Positions 51,322-60,686 of a stretch of DNA of 64,000 nucleotides are shown piece by piece. The DNA is from Mesorhizobium tamadayense (GTDB taxonomy: Bacteria > Pseudomonadota > Alphaproteobacteria > Rhizobiales > Rhizobiaceae), in NCBI RefSeq assembly GCF_003863365.1, contig NZ_RQXT01000016.1, positions 56,287 through 120,286 of the forward strand, read 5' to 3'. Within the stretch, counting starts at the first letter, position 1. Each line of letters opens with the position of its first letter. The translations under genes were made by a program, and so were the position numbers. Below the pieces are notes generated by a model that was not told where the DNA came from, did not search any database, and saw only the letters and a program-made list of their open reading frames with translations.

Positions 51322-53298
51322 TTAGGAATTCGGAAGGCCGGCCCTCGCCAGCATTTCGAGGAACCGGGCGTGATGATCATCCCGCACATAGCGCGGCAGA
51401 AAGCCTGGACAGACATTTTTCAGGTTGAGATGTGGAAGTTGCGACAGGCAATGATGGATGGCGCGTGAGGCTTCTTCCTTGTTCCCTGTCGCCGAAGCGG
51501 CGGCCGCCCAATAAAGGGCGCCGCGGACGAAACCCGGCTTTGTCCTCACCACTCTGCGGGCGACTTCGAGCGCCCGGCGGTCGTCGCCGCCGGCGAAGAA
51601 TGCAACAACCAAGCCATGGTGACGCCAGAAGTCGATGACGTCGTGCGCGCCGAGCCGGATGGCTTCATTGGCCTCGTGCAGCGCCTCGCTCACTTGGCCG
51701 CGCAGGCCGTAGAGCTCGCCGAGATCACCGTGGCCACTCGGATAGCTCGGGTTGAGGCTGACTGCGTGACGGCATTGCACAATAGCTTCGTCGATCCGGC
51801 CATCGCATTCGTAGGCGAACGACAGGATGCAACGGGCAATTTCATCATCCGGCACTGCCCTTACCGAGTCTTCGGCAAGCCGCAGCGCGTCATCGACATG
51901 CTCCTGCTTGCCAGGTAGCGCACCGAATGCAAGGCCCATGGACGTCGCGATGGAGAGCGTCCGCTTTGCGCGAGCGTTTTCGGGAGCGATCAAAAGGGCA
52001 TTCTCGGCGAGTTCCTTCGAGATCAGCAGCGAGTCCCGGGTCATCTCGAAGTACTTCATCAGAGCTTCGTTCACCAACCTGCGCACTTCGGAGATGCCCG
52101 GCGGGCTCTTGTCACGAACTTTCCAGTTGGTCAGCTGAAGCTCGAGGCTCACCGCCAGCACAACCGACCGCGCGATCCTGTCCTGGAATTCGAGTGCGTT
52201 TTCTGAATGGCCGTCGAATTTCTGGGCCCAGACATTGTGACCATCGGCAGCATCGACGAGTTGAACGTTCACTCTCAGTTCGTCGCCGGATCTCTGGATG
52301 CTGCCGTTGAGCGTATAGCGAGCGCGCAAGCTTCCCGGGGCTTTGGATTCATCGCCGCTCTTCTCGACGGGCGGGAGCCCTGACAGCACGACATAGTCGG
52401 CAACTTCAGAGAGCGCCGTGGTGATGTCATGGACAAGGCCCCTGGCGAAAAAGTCGTCGCCTCGCTTTCCTGTCAGGTTGACGAAGTCGGCAACACTGAT
52501 GGATGGATGCCCGAGGCGCTGCCCGGCCGGCACACTATTTGCCGACTGCAGATTTGATGAAATATCGGCAACAGAAATGGATCGCCAAAGCGCTCTTGTC
52601 TCTTGGCCGACATCGACGCCAAACTCCTTCTTCAATACGCTTCTGCAAGTCTCGAATGTCCGCAACGCCCTGTCGCGTTGGCCGCACGCAACGAGCAGTT
52701 CCATTTTCAGCCGATAGGATTCCTCTCGCGTCGGTTCCATGGCCAGAATTCGATCAGCCACGACCAGCCCACTTTCAGCGTCTACGAGACGGGCGAGCTT
52801 TTCGAAGGACTCAAGCGCGCGGCTGAGCAGCTTTTCGCGCTCCGAGGCGGCCCAATCATCGAAAGCATTGCTGCCCAGATAGAGGCCATCGAGAAACGGT
52901 CCGGTGTAAAGTGCCAGAGCCGTTTCGAGTTCCTGCGCGGAACGGCCCAGGAGACCCGTTTCAAAATCCTCCACATCCACGCGAACGGCATCCGGCCTGA
53001 GGCCGATCAGGTCCCTGCGGGAATGAATGATATCCATCCCCGCCCGCGACAAATCCCGGCGCAGGACGCTTAGGGTCTGCCGCAGACTGTTGCGCGAGTG
53101 CTCGCCGTCGCTGTCGCTCCACAGGAGGTCAGCCAGCCGCTCCCTTGGCGCCACCAGACCGGGACAGCGGGTCAGATAGGCGAGGATCGCGGGACCTCGC
53201 CTTCCGGTCAGCCAGACCGGACCGCCGGCTTCCATTTCAATATGGAAACCGCCGAAGAGTGAGATTCTGCCGGTAGCGACGCTTTCCCCGCTTTGCAT
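51322..53298 (-). CDS. BTAD-type transcriptional regulator with TolB-like and TPR domains
   Basis: A 658-residue SARP-like regulator. Residues about 10-95 form an OmpR-type winged helix (ILAYLTRCPGLVAPRERLAD, then LLWSDSDGEHSRNSLRQTLS), followed by a bacterial transcriptional activation domain (about 105-245, DVEDFETGLLGRSAQELETA...). A TolB-like segment follows (about 265-385: FFARGLVHDITTALSE, RYTLNGSIQRSGDELRVNVQ), then TPR repeats to the end. The last two parts correspond to those of the cyclase at 31293-33038, with a different output domain. Targets unknown; the divergent EamA exporter gene is a candidate. Confidence 0.87.
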   Translation of the reverse strand: MQSGESVATGRISLFGGFHIEMEAGGPVWLTGRRGPAILAYLTRCPGLVAPRERLADLLWSDSDGEHSRNSLRQTLSVLRRDLSRAGMDIIHSRRDLIGLRPDAVRVDVEDFETGLLGRSAQELETALALYTGPFLDGLYLGSNAFDDWAASEREKLLSRALESFEKLARLVDAESGLVVADRILAMEPTREESYRLKMELLVACGQRDRALRTFETCRSVLKKEFGVDVGQETRALWRSISVADISSNLQSANSVPAGQRLGHPSISVADFVNLTGKRGDDFFARGLVHDITTALSEVADYVVLSGLPPVEKSGDESKAPGSLRARYTLNGSIQRSGDELRVNVQLVDAADGHNVWAQKFDGHSENALEFQDRIARSVVLAVSLELQLTNWKVRDKSPPGISEVRRLVNEALMKYFEMTRDSLLISKELAENALLIAPENARAKRTLSIATSMGLAFGALPGKQEHVDDALRLAEDSVRAVPDDEIARCILSFAYECDGRIDEAIVQCRHAVSLNPSYPSGHGDLGELYGLRGQVSEALHEANEAIRLGAHDVIDFWRHHGLVVAFFAGGDDRRALEVARRVVRTKPGFVRGALYWAAAASATGNKEEASRAIHHCLSQLPHLNLKNVCPGFLPRYVRDDHHARFLEMLARAGLPNS

Positions 53299-53459
53299 TG
53301 CTTAACAGCTTTCAGAATGACGACATTGTAACTCAAAACTAACGCAGCGGAAACTCCGCAGCCCCGCCCCCAAGCGCTGCCCTGACGATAGCTGAATTAG
53401 ACTTGCCTGAATTAGCGGCGGCTGAACCTACCATGGTTTCCGGCCGGGGGGTGCGGGGA

Positions 53460-54455
53460 ATGTCTAAGCTCACAGCCAATCTGCTGCTCCTGTTTGCCGC
53501 CGCGCTATGGGGCTTCGGGAACGTGGCGCAAAAGACGGTGCTCGGTCACCTCGACGCGCTGAGCGCGGTTGGCCTGCGCTGCCTGATCGGCGGGCTACTT
53601 GTCTTGCCTTTTGTCTTGACCGAGCGGCGACTGCCTGTCGACGCCGCCCATTTTTCCAGCCTGATCCGGGTGGTCGTGCTGTTTGCCGTCTCCATCATGC
53701 TGCAGCAGGTCTGCTATCTCGGCGCCACGGTCACGAATGCAAGCTTCCTGATAAGCACGGCAACGGTGATAACGCCGCTGGCCGCCTGGCTTCTCATCGG
53801 CGAACGTCCAACGGCGGGTCTGATACTCGCCGCCGGATCGACGGTGATTGGCTGCCTGCTTCTGTCAGGCGGGATCGCCGGTCTCAGCGGCGGGGATATT
53901 ACCGCTGTCCTGTCGGCCGGCTGCTATGCACTCTGGACGGTCGAGCTTGGCCGGCACATGCAGGCTCATGCGCGTCCGCTCACGGCCGCAGCCGCACAGT
54001 TCCTCGGCACAGCAGCCTTCGCCCTTCCGCTCGGGGCGGTGCATGGCAACCTCTCATTCACAGCGGCTTCCGAAGCTACCCCTGAACTCTTGGTGCTCGG
54101 GGTTTTCTCCACCGCGGTCGCCTTCGGCATACTGATTGCCACCCTGCGCTTCACCTCCGCCAGCCATGCTGCCGTGATCGTCAGCGCCGAAAGCGTCTTC
54201 GGCGCCATGGGCGCGGCGGTCTTCCTTGGCGAGCGGTCTTCTGCCGTAGGCGCGTTGGGTGCGGCGATCATTCTCGGCTCGATCCTCTCGGTCGCAATGT
54301 CGAACCGCATGCCGGCGGCACGCCTGCCCTTGCGAACCGACCCCAGCGCTCCCGACGCGCCGGTCCGTGCCTTTGGAGCCGCCCCGGCGGGTTGGGGCAT
54401 TCCTGCCACCGCCAATCCAGGTCACGAGGAGGCATTCCATGACCCTTCCCGGTAA
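53460..54455 (+). CDS. EamA/DMT-family transporter
   Basis: A 331-residue transporter with ten hydrophobic segments in two EamA repeats (LLLLFAAALWGFGNVAQKTV; FTSASHAAVIVSAESVFGAM). A hydrophilic 40-residue tail rich in Pro and Ala follows the last helix. The start is ATG 53460 after GCGGGGA; an upstream in-frame ATG at 53403 exists. Divergent from the BTAD regulator gene, 161 bp away. Substrate not readable. Confidence 0.87.
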   Translation: MSKLTANLLLLFAAALWGFGNVAQKTVLGHLDALSAVGLRCLIGGLLVLPFVLTERRLPVDAAHFSSLIRVVVLFAVSIMLQQVCYLGATVTNASFLISTATVITPLAAWLLIGERPTAGLILAAGSTVIGCLLLSGGIAGLSGGDITAVLSAGCYALWTVELGRHMQAHARPLTAAAAQFLGTAAFALPLGAVHGNLSFTAASEATPELLVLGVFSTAVAFGILIATLRFTSASHAAVIVSAESVFGAMGAAVFLGERSSAVGALGAAIILGSILSVAMSNRMPAARLPLRTDPSAPDAPVRAFGAAPAGWGIPATANPGHEEAFHDPSR

Positions 54456-54525
54456 CGCCCTCACTCGTCCTGCCAGCCGCGGTCGATCGCTTCGAAAACG
54501 ATCTGTCTTTGAGATGGAGGGTAAC

Positions 54526-55338
54526 ATGGTCGGGCGCCATCATCAGGATTCGAGGTCCAGGTTTCACTCTGGGCCGGGACAGCGGGCCAATTCATTGCTG
54601 AGGTTGGCAACGCTCGCAGCCGCGGCGTTTTGGTGTCCGACGGCACACAGTGCCAACGTCGATGGAGCGATGCTGAATGTAGACGTCGCGGTCGTATTCG
54701 CCGTGGATTTCTCGTCGTCGATCAACCCCAAGATCGCCGACCTGCAACGCGAGGGGCATGCCGCAGCACTCACCTCGCCCGAGATCATCAGCGCCATCAC
54801 CCAGAACTATATCGGTTGCATCGGCGTGGCCTATTTCGAATGGTCAAGTCCAGGTCACACACGCACCGTGCTGCCGTGGACACGAATCTGCGGGCTGGAA
54901 GATGCCAAGGCAGCTGCGTCAGTGATCAGCAACACAGGCGATACCGGCTATGGTCGCGGCGGCCGGGGCGGAACATCGGTGTCGGCGGCCATCGATGTCG
55001 GAAGCCTCATGCTCGACCGGTTTCCAGGAAACGCGATGAAGAAAGTGATCGACATCTCTTCCAATGGCGAGAACAACGACGGGCTTCCCGTTCAGCCCAG
55101 CAGGATGAATGCCATCGCCAAGGGATACACGATAAATGCGATCGCCATTCCGGCAGCGGACGAGAATCCCGAGCAATCGCTGGCATCCTATTTTGCCCGG
55201 TCCGTCATTGGCGGCTCCCAGGCCTTCGTCCTGTCGCCGAAGGGGCAGCACGATTACATCACTGCCCTTCGCCGCAAGCTGGTGACGGAAGTCAGCATGA
55301 ACGTCGACCGACACATTCCGGCGACAGGGCCTCAATAG
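54526..55338 (+). CDS. DUF1194 (von Willebrand A-like) secreted protein
   Basis: About 270 residues. A basic N-region and hydrophobic stretch (LLRLATLAAAAFWCPTAHSA) form a signal peptide. The mature protein begins with VDVAVVFAVDFSSSINPKIA, a MIDAS-like DxSxS motif, and continues with RGGRGGTSVSAAIDVG and KVIDISSNGENNDG, as in DUF1194, a vWA-related domain of unknown function. ATG 54526 follows GGAGGG at short spacing; ATG 54439, inside the end of the EamA gene and behind GAGGAGG, is an equally strong alternative and would give a 299-residue product. Confidence 0.85.
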   Translation: MVGRHHQDSRSRFHSGPGQRANSLLRLATLAAAAFWCPTAHSANVDGAMLNVDVAVVFAVDFSSSINPKIADLQREGHAAALTSPEIISAITQNYIGCIGVAYFEWSSPGHTRTVLPWTRICGLEDAKAAASVISNTGDTGYGRGGRGGTSVSAAIDVGSLMLDRFPGNAMKKVIDISSNGENNDGLPVQPSRMNAIAKGYTINAIAIPAADENPEQSLASYFARSVIGGSQAFVLSPKGQHDYITALRRKLVTEVSMNVDRHIPATGPQ

Positions 55339-55403
55339 GCCTGCACTGCCGTATTTGTGCTGGCGCGCTGCACCGCGCCCGATGCGGATGCAGCGCCGCC
55401 GCC

Positions 55404-57368
55404 CTACCCCTCCCGCAGCCAGACCAGCATCTCGCCGGGATCGCGATTGTCCCAGGCGAAATACGGCACAGCCTTGAGCTTCGTCTCTTCGGCGGCCGGC
55501 GGTTCGGGGCGATAGAGATCGCCGCCCCAGTTCTTCGCCTCCGCCCTGCTGCCGATGGCCGAGAGCGTGACGATGCCGCCAAGCAGGTTCGGCTCTTTGC
55601 GCGCCTCCAGCCTGGCCGTCCGCGGCAGTGCGATTCGATGCAGTCCACCGCCATTGTCGGTTTCCTCCACACAGTAGATCAGCGGGCCGCGCGCAAGCGC
55701 GACGCGGCCGATGTCCTGCCGCACTTCCGGATTGGCGAAGAGGCGGGCCATCGACATTTCGAGGTCGAGCTCGACGCGATCGCCCCGGCGCCATTCGCGC
55801 CGGATCGCAGCGTAGCCGTCGCTGGTCGCCGCATCGAGATCGACCATCTTGCCGTTCACCGTGAGCGCTGCGTTGCGGCACCATGCGGGTATGCGCAGGT
55901 AAAGCGTGAACGCAATCGGCGCCTCGGTCTCGACTTCGATCGCGACGGCGCCGTCCCAGGGATAGCTGCTGGTCTGGACGAGGCTGACCGGCCGGCCGGC
56001 GATCTCGAAGCGGGCCGTCGAGTCGCCGTAGAGATGCACCGCCAGCGCATCGTCGGCGAGGCCGTAGAAATAGCTGCCGATAGACGCCACCATGCGGCCG
56101 ATATTGGGTGGGCAGCACGGGCAGCGATGCCATTTCCAGCGGTGGTGGCCGCCCCTGCTCTCCAGCGGATTCTCATAGAAGAACAGCGAGCCGTCGAGCG
56201 ACAGGCCCGAGATCGAGCCGTTATAGAGGGCGCGTTCCATCATGTCGGCGTAGCGGGCGTTCGGCCCCATGCCGAGCATGCGGCTTGCCCAGAACACCAG
56301 GCCGACCGAGGCGCAGGTCTCGGCGTAGGCAGTCTCGTTGGGCAGGTCGTAGTCGTTGGTGAAGCCCTCGTTGTCGGCCGACGGGCCGAGGCCGCCGGTG
56401 ACATAGAGGCTCTTCGTCGTGAGATCGTCCCACAGCCGCTCGAGCGCGACCTTCAGCGTGTCGTCGCCATATTCGGTCGCGATGTCGGCCATGCCGGAAT
56501 AGAGATACATCGCCCGCACCGCATGGCCGACGACCTTGTCCTGCTCGCGCACCGGCTTGTGCGACTGGTTGTATTCGTAGGTCTTGAAGTGGAAATCCTT
56601 GGGGTCGGCGCCGCGTGCCCTGGCCTCCTCGTCGAAATAATGCGGCTGCTGGCCGCGCTGGTCGATGAAGTACTTTGCCAGCTCCATGTATTCCTGGTTG
56701 CCGGTCACGCGCGCGAGCTTGACCAGGGCCAGCTCGATCTCCTCATGACCGCAATAGCCCTTCCGCTTGCCGGGCTCGGGACCGAATGTGTCGGCGATGT
56801 GGTCGGCGTAGCGGCTCATGATATCGAGGAGCTTGCGTTTTCCCGTCGCCTGAAAGTAGGCGACTGCGCCCTCGATCAGATGGCCGGCGCAGTAAAGCTC
56901 GTGGCAATCGCGCAGGTTGGTCCAGCGCAGGCCGGGCTGGATGCGCTGGTACCAGCTCGACAGATAGCCGTCCTCCTGCTGCAGCTTGCCGTACATGTCG
57001 ATGACGGCGTCGATCTTCTTTTCCAGATCAGGATTGCGGCGGCGGTAGAGCGAATAGGCCGCGGTCTCGATGGTCTTGCCCCAGTCGGAATCCCAGAACA
57101 TCTGGGTGGTCACGGTGCTGGCGGTGAAGCCGTCGCTGACATGGAAGGGAATGACGACGCCCGTCGACGGCCGGTCCGGATCGATCTGCTCCAGCATGCG
57201 CGCCTCGACGCAGCGGTCGTAGAGGATGCCGGCGGTCTTGGCTGCGACCGCGTCGACACGGTCGCCCCAGAAGCCGCGGACATCGACCTGCGGCACGGGC
57301 AGCGGCCGGAAGGCGAGCTTCGGCTTGCCGGGAGTGCTTGTCTGCGTGGCGGGCTGCGATGCGGTCAT
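55404..57368 (-). CDS. Glycoside hydrolase family 127 beta-L-arabinofuranosidase
   Basis: A 654-residue cytoplasmic enzyme, normal for GH127. It shows the conserved segments GFWGDRVD, FHVSDGFTASTVTTQMFWDS, GYLSSWYQR and CHELYCAGHLIEGAVAY. The catalytic zinc site is present: YAETCASVG (Glu and Cys ligands near residues 350-353) and HRCPCCPPNIGR (Cys pair near 416-419, one being the nucleophile in the characterised Bifidobacterium enzyme). It removes beta-L-arabinofuranose from arabino-oligosaccharides. As last gene of the lacI/binding protein/permease operon it would hydrolyse the imported sugar. Confidence 0.93.
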   Translation of the reverse strand: MTASQPATQTSTPGKPKLAFRPLPVPQVDVRGFWGDRVDAVAAKTAGILYDRCVEARMLEQIDPDRPSTGVVIPFHVSDGFTASTVTTQMFWDSDWGKTIETAAYSLYRRRNPDLEKKIDAVIDMYGKLQQEDGYLSSWYQRIQPGLRWTNLRDCHELYCAGHLIEGAVAYFQATGKRKLLDIMSRYADHIADTFGPEPGKRKGYCGHEEIELALVKLARVTGNQEYMELAKYFIDQRGQQPHYFDEEARARGADPKDFHFKTYEYNQSHKPVREQDKVVGHAVRAMYLYSGMADIATEYGDDTLKVALERLWDDLTTKSLYVTGGLGPSADNEGFTNDYDLPNETAYAETCASVGLVFWASRMLGMGPNARYADMMERALYNGSISGLSLDGSLFFYENPLESRGGHHRWKWHRCPCCPPNIGRMVASIGSYFYGLADDALAVHLYGDSTARFEIAGRPVSLVQTSSYPWDGAVAIEVETEAPIAFTLYLRIPAWCRNAALTVNGKMVDLDAATSDGYAAIRREWRRGDRVELDLEMSMARLFANPEVRQDIGRVALARGPLIYCVEETDNGGGLHRIALPRTARLEARKEPNLLGGIVTLSAIGSRAEAKNWGGDLYRPEPPAAEETKLKAVPYFAWDNRDPGEMLVWLREG

Positions 57369-57395
57369 GAAGTCACTCCATTCGAATGCGGCAAA

Positions 57396-58253
57396 TTACT
57401 TGACGGCCCCGGCCATGAGGCCGCGGATGTAGAAGCGCTGCAGCGCCAGGAACAGGATCAGGCAGGGCACCATCATCACCGTGACGCCCGCCTGTACCGC
57501 GCCCCAGTCGATGGCGCCGAAGCGGCCGGACTGAAGCGCGGTCATCATCACCGGCAGGGTGAATTTGGACTGATCGGTCATCAGCACGAGCGCGGCCAGG
57601 AACTCGTTCCAGGCGCCGAGGAAGGCGAACAGTGCGATGGTGACGACGCCCGGCCAGACCAGCGGCAGCATCACTCTCACCAGCATGGTGACGTTGTTGG
57701 CGCCGTCCATGCGCGCCGCCTCCTCGATCTCGCGCGGCACGGCGTCGAAGGCGTTGCGCATCATGAAGATCGAGAACGGAAGCTGCAGCGTGACGTAGAC
57801 GCAGACCAGGCCGGTCAGCGTGTTGTGGAGGCCGAGCCTCGTCAGCACCAGGAAGATCGGCGTCAGGATCGACTGGAACGGGATCATGATCGTCGACAGG
57901 ATGAGGAGGAAGAAGAAATCCTTGAACGGGAAGCGAAAGCGCGAGAAGCCGTAGCCGGCGAGCACGCTGACCAGCACCGACAACAGCACCGTCATCACCG
58001 AGACGTAGATGCTGTTCTGTGCCGAGGCCCAGAGCCCGTCGCCGAAAGTGTTCAGCGTTTCGTAGTTCTCGATCGAGAAGCCCGATGTCGGCCAGGGCGG
58101 CAACGGCGGCTGCCGCGCCTCCTGCGCCGGCTTGAAGGTCGACAGCACGGTCCACACGATCGGCGCCAAAAACAGCACCGAGGCGATCATGCCGATGGAA
58201 TGCCTGCCGAAGCTGAAGACCGCCTTGCGGTTTTGCGACATCGCCCCGGCCAT
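57396..58253 (-). CDS. Carbohydrate ABC transporter permease (MalG/LacG-like)
   Basis: A 285-residue permease with six membrane helices (ASVLFLAPIVWTVLSTFKPA is the first). The EAA loop is EIEEAARMDGANNVTMLVRV followed by MLPLVWPG. The start at 58253 shares its A with the stop of the preceding permease (TGATG), so translation is coupled. ATG 58241 is an alternative. The stop is 28 bp before the GH127 gene. Confidence 0.93.
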   Translation of the reverse strand: MAGAMSQNRKAVFSFGRHSIGMIASVLFLAPIVWTVLSTFKPAQEARQPPLPPWPTSGFSIENYETLNTFGDGLWASAQNSIYVSVMTVLLSVLVSVLAGYGFSRFRFPFKDFFFLLILSTIMIPFQSILTPIFLVLTRLGLHNTLTGLVCVYVTLQLPFSIFMMRNAFDAVPREIEEAARMDGANNVTMLVRVMLPLVWPGVVTIALFAFLGAWNEFLAALVLMTDQSKFTLPVMMTALQSGRFGAIDWGAVQAGVTVMMVPCLILFLALQRFYIRGLMAGAVK

Positions 58254-59182
58254 CAGTCGAGCCCCTCGGGCTTGCGCAGCAGCCAGAGCTGGATGAGGCT
58301 GAGCGCCACCAGTATGACCAGGAGCACCATGGAAAGGGCCGCGCCGTAGCCCAGCTTGAACGACACGAAGGACTGGTTGAAGATCCAGTAGACGGCCGTC
58401 AACGTCTGGTTGCGCGGGCCGCCGCGCAGGATGATGTAGAACTGGTCGAAGGCGAGGATCGATCCCGCGACCGACAGGATCAGCGCCAGCGCCAGCGTGC
58501 GGCGCATCAGCGGCAGGGTGATCGCCCGGAACCGGGCGAAAGGCCCTGCCCCATCGATGACGGCGGCCTCCTGCAGGTCCTGCGGGATCGATTGCAGCCC
58601 GGTCATCAGGATGATCATGGTGAAGCCGGCGACCTTCCAGACAACCATGGCGATGATCGACCAGAAGGCCGGCTGGAAGGTGGCCAGAAGGTTGACCTTC
58701 TTCCCGGTCAGGCCGAGGTCGAAGGCGGCCGGGCTGAACAGGCCGGAATCGACATTCAAGAGCCATGACCAGAGCAGGCTCGCCGAGGCAAAGCCCACCA
58801 CCGCCGGCATGAAGAAGGCGGTGCGGTAGAGATTGGTGAGCGGGCGCGGCCGCTCGATGAAGATCGCCAGCGGAAAGGCGACGGCGAAGATCGCGATGGT
58901 GACGATCACCGTGTAATAGGCCGTGAATTTGAGCGCGTTCCAGAAGCGGGTGTCGCGCAGGATCGCAAAATAGTTGTCGAGGCCGATGAAGGCATGCTCG
59001 CCCATCAGCGGCCAGTTGTGCAGCGACATCCACGCGGTCATGCCGAGCGGGATGACGAAGAAGACCGTGACCAGCGCAACGGCCGGCGCGACATAGATGA
59101 GGCCCACCCATTGCCGACGCCCGGCGCCGACCAGCTTTCGGGCGCGGGCGGGCGCGGAGGTTGCTACTGCGACTGAGGTCAT
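58253..59182 (-). CDS. Carbohydrate ABC transporter permease (MalF/LacF-like)
   Basis: A 309-residue permease with six helices (LIYVAPAVALVTVFFVIPLG first). The EAA loop is DLQEAAVIDGAGPFARFRAI followed by TLPLMRR. The start is ATG 59182 (MTSVAVATS); the longer upstream frame crosses the intergenic palindrome and is not coding. No ATPase gene is in the operon, so an MsmX/UgpC-type shared ATPase must energise it. Confidence 0.93.
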   Translation of the reverse strand: MTSVAVATSAPARARKLVGAGRRQWVGLIYVAPAVALVTVFFVIPLGMTAWMSLHNWPLMGEHAFIGLDNYFAILRDTRFWNALKFTAYYTVIVTIAIFAVAFPLAIFIERPRPLTNLYRTAFFMPAVVGFASASLLWSWLLNVDSGLFSPAAFDLGLTGKKVNLLATFQPAFWSIIAMVVWKVAGFTMIILMTGLQSIPQDLQEAAVIDGAGPFARFRAITLPLMRRTLALALILSVAGSILAFDQFYIILRGGPRNQTLTAVYWIFNQSFVSFKLGYGAALSMVLLVILVALSLIQLWLLRKPEGLD

Positions 59183-59210
59183 GCGTGCTCTTCCATTAGC
59201 GCGACGTCCC

Positions 59211-59356
59211 CCTCCCCCTTGAGGCCCTTGAGGGGAGGGTCCGGCCGAAGGCCGGGGGTGGGGTCCTCCGCGACGCGCGCCGACATAAAAGAACGTCGAG
59301 CACTGCCGCGGCGACCCCACCCGGACCTGCGGTCCGACCTCCCCTCAAGGGGGAGG
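59211..59356. repeat. Large intercistronic inverted repeat
   Basis: The left arm 59211-59264 (CCTCCCCCTTGAGG ... GGGTGGGGTC) and right arm 59313-59356 (GACCCCACCCGGACC ... CCTCAAGGGGGAGG) are largely complementary. The left arm contains a 9-bp duplication, CCCTTGAGG. It lies between the binding-protein gene and the first permease, where strong secondary structure commonly lowers expression of the distal genes relative to the binding protein. Confidence 0.8.
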
Positions 59357-59373
59357 TTAAGGGCGGCGCCAGT

Positions 59374-60636
59374 CTACTTCTGCGGCGCCTGGTCGATGAT
59401 CGACTGCATGGTCTCTTGTGCGTTCGAAATTGCGCCGTCGACATCGTCGCCGAAGAAGACCTCGTTGACCATCTGCGTCCACGGGCCGTTGGCGGAGTTG
59501 ATCAGGTCGTTGAACACCACCGTGTAAGGCGTGCGGCCCTTGGCCATCGCCTCGGCCGCCACCTGGTAGCGCGGATCGAGATCCTTCAGCGCTTCCTTGG
59601 CGATATCGCCGCGGACCGGCAGGCTGCCATATTTGGCGAGGATGGTCTGGCCCTCCAGCGAGTAGGCGAAGTCCAAGAACTCCTTCACCACCTCGATCTT
59701 CTTGGTGCCCTTGGTGACGACAAAATTGTCGCCGCCGGCAAAGGACGACCAGCCGCCGTCCTTGCCCGGCAGGAAGGTGATGCCGTAGTCGATGTCAGGA
59801 TACTGCGTGTTGAGCGCGCCGATGGCGAAGGCGCCGGACGGCGAGATGCCGATCTTGCCGCCGGCAAACGCGGCGAAGAAGTTGGAGCCGGTGTCGGTCT
59901 GCGCGCCCTCGGGCACCAGGCCCTTCTTGACCATCGAGCGGTAGAGGTCGACGGCGCCGCGCAGCTGCGGGCTGTCCAGCGTCGCCTTAGAGCCGTCCTC
60001 GGAGAGGATGTCGCCGCCCGAAGCCCAGATCAGCGGCGTGAAGGTGAAGATGTTGCAGCCGCCGCAATTGCCGGAGAAGTAGAAGCCCTTGATGTCGCCG
60101 CCGAGCGCATTGACCTTTTCGGCGTCGGCCTCGATCTCGGCCCAGTTGGTCGGCCCCTTCTCGGGGTCGAGACCGGCCTGCTTGAACAGCTTCTTGTTCC
60201 AGATCAGCACCGAAGAGTCGGCCGAGAACGGCAGGCCGTAGATGCGGCCCTTATAGGTGCCGGTCTTCACATGCGCCGGCGACAGGCTGGCGAAATAGGG
60301 CAAGGATTTCGCCCAGTCGGTGATGTCCTCGAGCTGGCCGGCGGCGGCGAAGGACGGCGTGTAGATCAGGTCGAGCGAGAGCGCGTCGGGCGCGGTGCCG
60401 CCGGCGGCGGCGGCGCCATATTTCGGGATGATCTCGGCATTGGGGATGATGTCGAGCTTGATCTGGTCCTTATGCGCCTTGTTGAAGGCGTCGACGATGC
60501 GCGGCATGAAGTTCGAGCCGTCGGCGCGAACCCAGATGTTGGCGGTCTCGGCGGACGCGGCCTGCAGGCCGGCGCCGATCACGGCGGCGGCTAGAGCCAG
60601 TTTCGCAATCATGGTCTTCACGGTATTCCTCCTCAT
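59374..60636 (-). CDS. Sugar ABC transporter substrate-binding protein
   Basis: A 420-residue family 1 extracellular solute-binding protein. The signal peptide MIAKLALAAAVIGAGLQAAS, cut after SAE, is preceded by MRRNTVKT. The mature part shows the MalE-like opening ANIWVRADGSNFMPRIVDAF and GRIYGLPFSADSSVLIWNKK, where the ligand-facing Trp usually lies. ATG 60636 follows GGGAGG. The lacI-like regulator is 50 bp upstream and a GH127 enzyme closes the operon, so an arabino-oligosaccharide is a likely ligand (inference). Confidence 0.93.
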   Translation of the reverse strand: MRRNTVKTMIAKLALAAAVIGAGLQAASAETANIWVRADGSNFMPRIVDAFNKAHKDQIKLDIIPNAEIIPKYGAAAAGGTAPDALSLDLIYTPSFAAAGQLEDITDWAKSLPYFASLSPAHVKTGTYKGRIYGLPFSADSSVLIWNKKLFKQAGLDPEKGPTNWAEIEADAEKVNALGGDIKGFYFSGNCGGCNIFTFTPLIWASGGDILSEDGSKATLDSPQLRGAVDLYRSMVKKGLVPEGAQTDTGSNFFAAFAGGKIGISPSGAFAIGALNTQYPDIDYGITFLPGKDGGWSSFAGGDNFVVTKGTKKIEVVKEFLDFAYSLEGQTILAKYGSLPVRGDIAKEALKDLDPRYQVAAEAMAKGRTPYTVVFNDLINSANGPWTQMVNEVFFGDDVDGAISNAQETMQSIIDQAPQK

Positions 60637-60686
60637 GGTTCTCCTCCCAGTTTGGCCGTTGCGCGACGGCCGTTTCGTTTGATGCC

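Noticed and set aside
54630..58349. A 1239-codon open frame on the plus strand crossing DUF1194, GH127 and a permease
   Set aside because: It crosses three recognised genes, two of them on the other strand, and reads as low-complexity Arg/Asp/Glu/Gly sequence. Chance frame in high-GC DNA.
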